NCBI GenBank assembly: GCA_019634735.1
Contig: JAHCAT010000001.1
Location: 529,227-593,226 of the forward strand
Origin: Lysobacterales bacterium
GTDB taxonomy: Bacteria; Pseudomonadota; Gammaproteobacteria; Xanthomonadales; UBA2363
DNA length: 64,000 nt
Reading direction: 5' to 3'
Part shown: positions 59,057 to 64,000 of the stretch, piece by piece
How the letters are laid out: every line of letters begins with the position of its first letter
Numbering within the stretch: position 1 is the first letter of the stretch
Notes under the pieces: model-generated
What the model was told of the DNA's origin: nothing
The model's input: the letters and a program-made list of their open reading frames with translations, nothing else
The model's database searches: none
Translations under genes and position numbers: made by a program

Positions 59057-59232
59057 CCTAAGAGAGAGGGGAAAAGTGCGGTGCCGTCGCACCGGCGATG
59101 CGCCGCCAGGCGGGCCTGTCGACTCTCCCTAGTCGAACCGGCAACCGCCAGATCGACAGGGCCCCAGGATGAAGGCAATTCCTCCACCGCGCGCCCCGCC
59201 CGCAACGGTTGCATCGCGATCCTCGGCCTGGC

Positions 59233-60450
59233 TCACGGCGCCGCATCGGCCAGCGACCGGAACAGCGCGGCCCACTGGCTGGCGCGCAGCCCGGCGGCAC
59301 TTCGCCCCAACCGCGCGATCACCACGGCCCGGGACGGATCCACGTACAGGAACTGGCCGTCCTTGCCCTGCGCCAGGTAGTCGCCGCGCTCGGCGGACAG
59401 CAGCCACCAGCCGTAGCCGTAGCCGCGGAATCCGGCCGCCACCGAGGACGCCGGCCACATCGGGGGCGCCACCGCAGCACTCCCCACCGAGGCGGCGATC
59501 CAGTCCGCGGCGACGATCCGCGTCCCCTGCGCCACGCCACCGTCGAGGTACAGCTCGCCGATCCGGGCGAGGTCGCGGGCACTGCCGGCCAGGCAGCACC
59601 AGACCTTTTCCAGGCCGTCGTCGCGGTCCAGCGACCACACGCCGTCGTCGGACAGCGGCAGCGCCGACCACAGGCGCGCCTGCGCGTAGTCCGACAGAGT
59701 GCGCGGCGCCAGGGCGCGGGACAGCACCAGGCCCAGCAGGGCGGTGTCGCCGGACTTGTACTCGAAGGCTTCGCCCGGCGCCCCGCGCGGCCGGAACCGA
59801 ACGATCATGCGCTCGATGTCCGAGGTGTAGTTGAACGGCACGTGCAGTTCGAAGGGATTGTCGCTCTCGACGTAGGCCAGGCCCGAGGTCATGGTCAGCA
59901 GGTGGCGCAGGCTCAGGCCATCCAGGCCCCGGCCGGCCAACTCCGGGACGTGGTCGACCACGCGCGAATCGACGCCCGGCAGGATCCCGTCGCGGATCGC
60001 GGCGCCGACCATTACCGCCAGCACCGACTTCGAGACCGAGAACCATTGCGAGGGCGTCGACGCCGAGGCCTCCGGCGCGAGGTACTCGTAGCGGAGCGCG
60101 CCGTTGCGCCGGACCACCAGTGAGATCGTGCCGTTCTCGGCCAGGAAGCCAGCCAGGTCGCGGCGGCCGGCATCGTCCCCTGGCACCAGCACCCGCGGCT
60201 GCCAGTCGGCGCCGGCCACGCGCCCGTCATGGCGGCCATCGACGGCGCCGCGCAGGGGACGTGCCGGGTAGTGGCGGAAGTCGTCGACGGTAGTGGTGCC
60301 GTGGCGCATCAGGCGCAGCGTCGCGTCCCAGCCGCCACGCACACCGGCGACCTGGAACCAGCGACCCAACACCGCAAGGCACAGCAACAGCGCGAGCACC
60401 AGCAGCACCGCCAGCGACCAACCCAGCCACCTCATCGGCAATCCGCGCAT
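59233..60450 (-). CDS. membrane-anchored serine hydrolase, beta-lactamase class C family
   Basis: 405 residues. Signal-anchor (LGWSLAVLLVLALLLCLAVLG), then a penicillin-binding-like domain with catalytic S138-V-S-K141 and the second motif near Y231-K-S. Function is likely an esterase or D-peptidase; antibiotic hydrolysis is not implied. Start at 60448-60450 has GGAGGG upstream; a GTG at 60471 is the alternative. Confidence 0.85.
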   Translation of the reverse strand: MRGLPMRWLGWSLAVLLVLALLLCLAVLGRWFQVAGVRGGWDATLRLMRHGTTTVDDFRHYPARPLRGAVDGRHDGRVAGADWQPRVLVPGDDAGRRDLAGFLAENGTISLVVRRNGALRYEYLAPEASASTPSQWFSVSKSVLAVMVGAAIRDGILPGVDSRVVDHVPELAGRGLDGLSLRHLLTMTSGLAYVESDNPFELHVPFNYTSDIERMIVRFRPRGAPGEAFEYKSGDTALLGLVLSRALAPRTLSDYAQARLWSALPLSDDGVWSLDRDDGLEKVWCCLAGSARDLARIGELYLDGGVAQGTRIVAADWIAASVGSAAVAPPMWPASSVAAGFRGYGYGWWLLSAERGDYLAQGKDGQFLYVDPSRAVVIARLGRSAAGLRASQWAALFRSLADAAP

Positions 60451-60519
60451 GCCGCCCTCCTCGCCAGGCACCGCGGCCGCCGCCTCGCACGATGGCAGCG
60501 CGCACGGCCGTGCGGCTGG

Positions 60520-61245
60520 TCAGAAACGATACTCCACTCCCAGCCCCGGCCCGGCCACATCGGCATCGACCGAAAAGCGGGTGCTGCGCCGCTTCATCGA
60601 GACATGCCGATAGCCGAGATGGACCGCGGTCCGCTCGCCGACCTCGCGGCCGACCGCCGCCATGAGGTCGGCCTCGCCGCCGTCCGGATCGACCAGCAGC
60701 CAGCCAGACAGGAACCAGCGGCCGCCGGGCGACCACCGGGCCTTGAGGCCCAGCTGCGGATCGAGCCAGCCGACGCCGGCACTGGCGCCGCGGTCGATCG
60801 GTGCGCCGATGGCGACCCTGCTGGAGAGTTGCCAGGCGCGAACGCCCGCCAGCAGGTCGAGATGTCCGGCAGGCCCCTCGAGCAGCCGGTAACCGCCGGC
60901 CAGCAGCGCGGTGCTCGCGCGCACCCGCATCCGCGCCGGCACCCCGGCCAGCGGCACCGTGCCCGACTCGCTCAACTGCACGTGCAGCACATCGGCGAAC
61001 ATCACCAGCCGGTCGCGCCGCGCCTGGAGCGAGGCCATGGCCGCCCAGTCCAGGCTGGACAGGGCGTCCGAGCCGCCGCGTCGGCTGGCCACCGGCGGCA
61101 ACCCCGCATGTCGGACCTGCCCGTCCAGTCCGGCACCCCAGGCGTAGGGCGCAAGCACGAACGACCAGTCGGCGCCATGCGCCCGCGGCCCCGGCATCAG
61201 TGCCAGCGCCAGGCCGGAAAGCAGCCACCTGCCCAATCCCGCCAT
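60520..61245 (-). CDS. outer-membrane beta-barrel protein
   Basis: 241 residues with signal peptide (WLLSGLALALMPGPRAHGA), then alternating beta strands of barrel type (SFVLAPYAWGAGLDGQV; LDLLAGVRAWQLSSRVAI; VHLGYRHVSMKRR) and the terminal VEYRF with C-terminal Phe expected by the BAM machinery. No specific family recognised; DUF-like porin or adhesin. Divergent from the amidohydrolase. Confidence 0.8.
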   Translation of the reverse strand: MAGLGRWLLSGLALALMPGPRAHGADWSFVLAPYAWGAGLDGQVRHAGLPPVASRRGGSDALSSLDWAAMASLQARRDRLVMFADVLHVQLSESGTVPLAGVPARMRVRASTALLAGGYRLLEGPAGHLDLLAGVRAWQLSSRVAIGAPIDRGASAGVGWLDPQLGLKARWSPGGRWFLSGWLLVDPDGGEADLMAAVGREVGERTAVHLGYRHVSMKRRSTRFSVDADVAGPGLGVEYRF

Positions 61246-61447
61246 GTCCGAACCCCTCCGGCGACGAACCGCTACGCCCTGCGCGCACGGCCCGCACCCG
61301 CGGCAACTGTCGCGCCACCGGCGAGCCCGGTCAATGCCCGCCCTCTTCACATCTGTCGTTTGCAGCACGTCCTAGACTGCAGGTCGCGATCGGCCGTCAG
61401 GGGTTGGCGCCGGCCGCGATGCCTGCCGTCCACAGGGGAGCAGAACC

Positions 61448-62830
61448 ATGTCCGCACCTTCACTCGTCCGGGCGGCATTCGCCACGCTTGCAATCGTTCT
61501 GCTGCCTGGCCAGATGTCCGCGCAGGCACCAGACCAGCGCGGCCTGCTGTTCGAGAATGTACGGGTATTCGACGGCACCTCGGACCGTCTCACCCCACCC
61601 TCGAATGTCCTGGTCGTCGGCAACCGAATCCAGGCGGTCTCCCGCGCGCCGATCACGCCCGACGCGGGGCTGGAGGTGCGCCGCATTGACGGCGGCGGCC
61701 GGACCCTGATGCCCGGACTGATCGACGCCCACTGGCACGCCCTGCTGGTGGCGCCGGACCTGATGACGGCGATGACCGCCGATGCCGGCCTGCTCAACTT
61801 CTTGGCCGCCGACGTTGCGCGGCAAACCCTCATGCAGGGCTTCACCAGCGTGCGCGACGTCGGCGGCCCCAGCTTCGGCCTGAAGCGCGCGATCGACCTG
61901 GGCCTGGTGCCGGGCCCACGGATCTTTCCATCCGGTGCGATGATCTCGCAGACCGGCGGCCATGGCGATTTCCGCCTGCCCCACGAGGTGCCGCGCCCGA
62001 CCGCCGATGGCCTGAACCATGCCGAGCGGATGGGCGCGGCGATGATCGCCGACGGCGCCGACGCGGTGCGCGTGCGCGCCCGCGAGCAGCTGATGCTCGG
62101 CGCCAGCCAGCTCAAGCTGATGGCCGGCGGTGGCGTCAGTTCGCTGTACGACCCGCTGGACGCCACCCAGTACACCGTCGCCGAGATCCGCGCCGCGGTC
62201 GAGGCCGCGGAGAACTGGGGCACCTATGTGACCGTGCACGCCTATACCGCGCACGCCATCCGCCAGGCCATCGAGGCCGGCGTGCGCTGCATCGAGCACG
62301 GCCAGCTGATCGACGAGGACACCGCGCGCCTGATGGCCGAGCGCGGCGTGTGGTGGAGCCTGCAACCGTTCCTGGACGACGAGGACAGCAATCCCAAGCA
62401 GGGCGAGGCACGGCGCAAGCAGCTGATGGTGGCGCAGGGCACCGACCGCGCCTTCACCCTGGCCCGGCGCCTGGGCATCAAGGTGGCGTTCGGCACCGAC
62501 ATCCTGTTCAACCCGGCCGGCGTGCCGCGCCACAACGCCCAGCTGGTCAAGCTGTCGCGCTGGTACAGCCCCGCCCAGGTGCTGGCCATCGCCACCGGCG
62601 GCAATGGCGAACTGCTGGCGCTGTCCGGCGAGCGCTCGACCTACCGCGGCGCCCTGGGCGTGGTCGCGCCGGGCGCGCTGGCCGACCTGATCCTGGTCGA
62701 TGGCGACCCCATCGAGGACCTCGCGCTGGTCGCCGACCCGGTGCGCAACTTCCTGGTCATCGTCAAGGACGGCGTGGTGGTCAAGGATGCCCTGGCCGGC
62801 GGCGCGCCTCCGGCAGCGCCTTCGCCATGA
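61448..62830 (+). CDS. secreted zinc amidohydrolase
   Basis: 460 residues with signal peptide (AAFATLAIVLLPGQMSA). Metal ligands H95/H97 (DAHWH), K223 in QLKLMAGG (carboxylated Lys), H264 (VHAY), H284 (IEHGQ) and D351 (GTDILF), i.e. a binuclear amidohydrolase. Resembles the Xaa-Pro/imidazolonepropionase-like peptidase group (Sgx9260-type), which cleaves small acyl-amino compounds. Its last 50 bases overlap the converging arsN2 gene. Confidence 0.87.
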   Translation: MSAPSLVRAAFATLAIVLLPGQMSAQAPDQRGLLFENVRVFDGTSDRLTPPSNVLVVGNRIQAVSRAPITPDAGLEVRRIDGGGRTLMPGLIDAHWHALLVAPDLMTAMTADAGLLNFLAADVARQTLMQGFTSVRDVGGPSFGLKRAIDLGLVPGPRIFPSGAMISQTGGHGDFRLPHEVPRPTADGLNHAERMGAAMIADGADAVRVRAREQLMLGASQLKLMAGGGVSSLYDPLDATQYTVAEIRAAVEAAENWGTYVTVHAYTAHAIRQAIEAGVRCIEHGQLIDEDTARLMAERGVWWSLQPFLDDEDSNPKQGEARRKQLMVAQGTDRAFTLARRLGIKVAFGTDILFNPAGVPRHNAQLVKLSRWYSPAQVLAIATGGNGELLALSGERSTYRGALGVVAPGALADLILVDGDPIEDLALVADPVRNFLVIVKDGVVVKDALAGGAPPAAPSP

Positions 62831-63242
62831 ACGCGGCCGTGCCCGGGCACAGCCCGGCGAACTGCGTGGTCGCGGCGATCGCCGGCGGTGCCCGCTCTCG
62901 CGCGAGGCGCGCGTAGCCGCGCCGGGCGAAGAAGGCCTCGGCGGTCTGGGTCAGCAGATAGAGCGTGACGATGTCCTGGGCCGCGGCCCAGCGCTCGGCG
63001 GCGTCGACCAGGAGGCCCGCCAGTCCCTGCCCGCGCGCATCCGGCGCCACCACCAGCGAGCGCAGCAGGCCCGCATGGCCGTGTCGTTCGATCCCTACCG
63101 CGGCCACCAGGGCGCCCGCCCGGCGGAGCCCGAACAGCGTCGGTGCGCCTGGACCGTCGAGGTCGGCCACGGGCAGGCCGGCATCTGCGAGCAGCGTGCG
63201 CACCTCGGCGTCGGTGCGCAGCGGTTGCGGTGCCATCGGCAT
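62781..63242 (-). CDS. arsN2: GNAT acetyltransferase, ArsN2-like
   Basis: 153 residues. The segments LLRSLVVAPDARGQGLAGLLVDAAERWA (acetyl-CoA loop RGQGLAG), YLLTQTAEAFFARRGY and ATTQFAGLCPGTAAFM match ArsN2. ArsN-type enzymes can acetylate organoarsenicals; no ars operon lies nearby, so the true substrate is open. GAGGAG precedes the ATG at 63242. Tail overlaps the amidohydrolase by 50 bases. Confidence 0.8.
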   Translation of the reverse strand: MPMAPQPLRTDAEVRTLLADAGLPVADLDGPGAPTLFGLRRAGALVAAVGIERHGHAGLLRSLVVAPDARGQGLAGLLVDAAERWAAAQDIVTLYLLTQTAEAFFARRGYARLARERAPPAIAATTQFAGLCPGTAAFMAKALPEARRRPGHP

Positions 63243-63320
63243 TTTTTCTCCTCGCGCCCGGGGGCGCCTGCAGGTCGGCGGGCAGGATAGCCGGGCGCGC
63301 TCGCGCGCGTCCGCGGTCGA

Positions 63321-64000
63321 TCACGTGAGCAGGTCGACCGCCCGGTGCCCGTCCGCGACCCCTTCGACCAGCACCACCTCGCCGACGGTGTTGGCCGTCC
63401 GCAGGGGGCGGATCGTCGCGTAGGCGGGCGACCCGTACCAGGCCTGCGCCTGCGCCATCGAAGGAAAGCCGATGACCACGACATCGCCGGGCCACTCGCC
63501 CTCCAGCGCCACCCGCCGGCCGCCATGGACGAGGTAGCGGCCGCCGAACGGCGCCAGGGTCGCGTCGATGCCCTCGAGGTAGGCGCGGATCTCCTCGCCG
63601 AAACGGGTCTGTCTGATCACGGCAATGGCATAGGCAGGCATCGTTGGATACTCCATGACATCGACGACGGCCGGTGCCGCGGACGGTGCGGCAGGCAAGT
63701 CCGCCCGTTCAAGCCGGTAGACAATGCACTCGTCCAGCCCGAAGCGTCGCGGCCCGACGATGCGGAAGCCCAGGCGCTCGTAGAAGCGCCGGGCGCGCAG
63801 GTTGGACGCCAGCGGATCGATCAGGATCGCCGTCACCGCCGGATCGGCGAAGCAGCGGTCGATCGCCCAGCGCATCATCGCCGTGCCCAGGCCGCGGCCC
63901 AGGAAGTCGGCCTCGCCGATCCAGAGGTCGAGGGCGCGCAGGTCCGGGGCGACGTCCTCGCCCCAGTAGTGGCTGTCCTCTCGGCGCGGGTCGATGATCT
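63321..64000 (-). CDS. GNAT (AAC(6')-like) acetyltransferase fused to DUF1330, partial
   Basis: Open at the window edge; 226 codons seen. N-terminal part: HYWGEDVAPDLRALDLWIGEADFLGRGLGTAMMRWAIDRCF and FYERLGFRIVGPRRFG, typical of aminoglycoside-6'-type GNAT enzymes (acetyl-CoA loop GRGLGTA). After a short proline/alanine linker, MPAYAIAVIRQTRFGEEIRAYLEG ... GRYLVHGGRRVALEGEWPGDVVVIGFPSM is a DUF1330 domain. No stop separates them. The frame enters the edge at 63998; the true start is upstream. Resistance is not implied. Confidence 0.78.
   Translation of the reverse strand, partial: IIDPRREDSHYWGEDVAPDLRALDLWIGEADFLGRGLGTAMMRWAIDRCFADPAVTAILIDPLASNLRARRFYERLGFRIVGPRRFGLDECIVYRLERADLPAAPSAAPAVVDVMEYPTMPAYAIAVIRQTRFGEEIRAYLEGIDATLAPFGGRYLVHGGRRVALEGEWPGDVVVIGFPSMAQAQAWYGSPAYATIRPLRTANTVGEVVLVEGVADGHRAVDLLT

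Larger units (their letters stand above)
58691..59232. repeat. composite intergenic repeat region
   Basis: 542 bases with no gene. It contains a 286-base segment bounded by perfect 26-bp inverted repeats (58771-58796 and 59031-59056), two strong GC hairpins inside it, and direct repeats at its flanks: 22-mers at 58986-59007 and 59071-59092 (20 of 22 equal), and a CTCCCCTCTCCCT stretch near 58756 and 58852. It looks like one repeat inserted in another, MITE- or REP-like. Confidence 0.75.

Noticed and set aside
59233..60450. AmpC beta-lactamase
   Set aside because: SxxK present, but the Y-x-S motif and long anchor fit general serine hydrolases; no ampR.
63321..64000. Aminoglycoside resistance gene
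   Set aside because: Fold resembles AAC(6') enzymes, but so do many housekeeping GNATs; fusion and context give no resistance evidence.

Overview
The window is high-GC chromosomal DNA from a gammaproteobacterium, most likely of the order Lysobacterales (Xanthomonadales). Four signs point there: a fused aspartate kinase/diaminopimelate decarboxylase, the MurD2-MurL route for D-glutamate, the gene block hda-perM / DUF2066 / purM-purN-DUF3108, and a ~1650-residue NAD-glutamate dehydrogenase. Genus and species cannot be read from the sequence. I see no rRNA, tRNA, CRISPR array, prophage or transposase gene. Most of the window is a housekeeping chromosome with patches of secreted, family-restricted genes.

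Layout. 1-5.0 kb: a truncated 3-hydroxybutyrate-oligomer hydrolase, then a CrbS/CrbR-like two-component pair (transporter-fused hybrid kinase and LuxR-type regulator) with glyoxalase I between them. 5.0-7.4 kb: a tightly overlapping CDP-alcohol phosphatidyltransferase - PerM-like - Hda operon. 7.75-11.5 kb: DUF2066, divergent from purM-purN-DUF3108. 11.6-20.5 kb: alr, dnaB, a dienelactone-hydrolase-like protein, and the overlapping operon (aspartokinase/DAP decarboxylase)-murL-murD2, which supplies lysine, DAP and D-Glu for peptidoglycan. 20.6-26.6 kb: an unknown protein, an overlapping nadK - subtilase - 5'-nucleotidase operon and a 14-repeat beta-propeller protein. 26.8-36 kb: NAD-GDH, a diguanylate cyclase, a CAP-domain protein and an acyl-CoA dehydrogenase. 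36.1-44.5 kb: an old tandem duplication of a two-gene DUF1566 operon, which left a 5' fragment of the neighbouring regulator behind; the intact regulator (SahR-like ArsR-methyltransferase fusion) follows, with a near-perfect palindromic operator over its start codon, and then metH. 44.5-57 kb: AI-2E transporter, TPR/GT41 glycosyltransferase, PilZ, SDR, efpL, NTF2-like protein, alcohol dehydrogenase, Ca/Na antiporter, ATP/ADP-translocase-like transporter, Tat-exported aldo/keto reductase and PhzF. 57-64 kb: small accessory enzymes, a 26-bp inverted-repeat (MITE-like) element, a serine hydrolase, an outer-membrane barrel, an amidohydrolase, ArsN2 and a GNAT-DUF1330 fusion cut by the window edge.

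The most interesting pattern is a short C-terminal tag, hydrophobic-F-x-D/N-G/E-F-E/Q, at the extreme C-terminus of five otherwise unrelated secreted proteins (subtilase, beta-propeller, CAP protein, two DUF1566 proteins). It resembles a sorting or processing signal. The duplicated DUF1566 locus, the regulator operator and the intergenic repeat element are the next most informative features.
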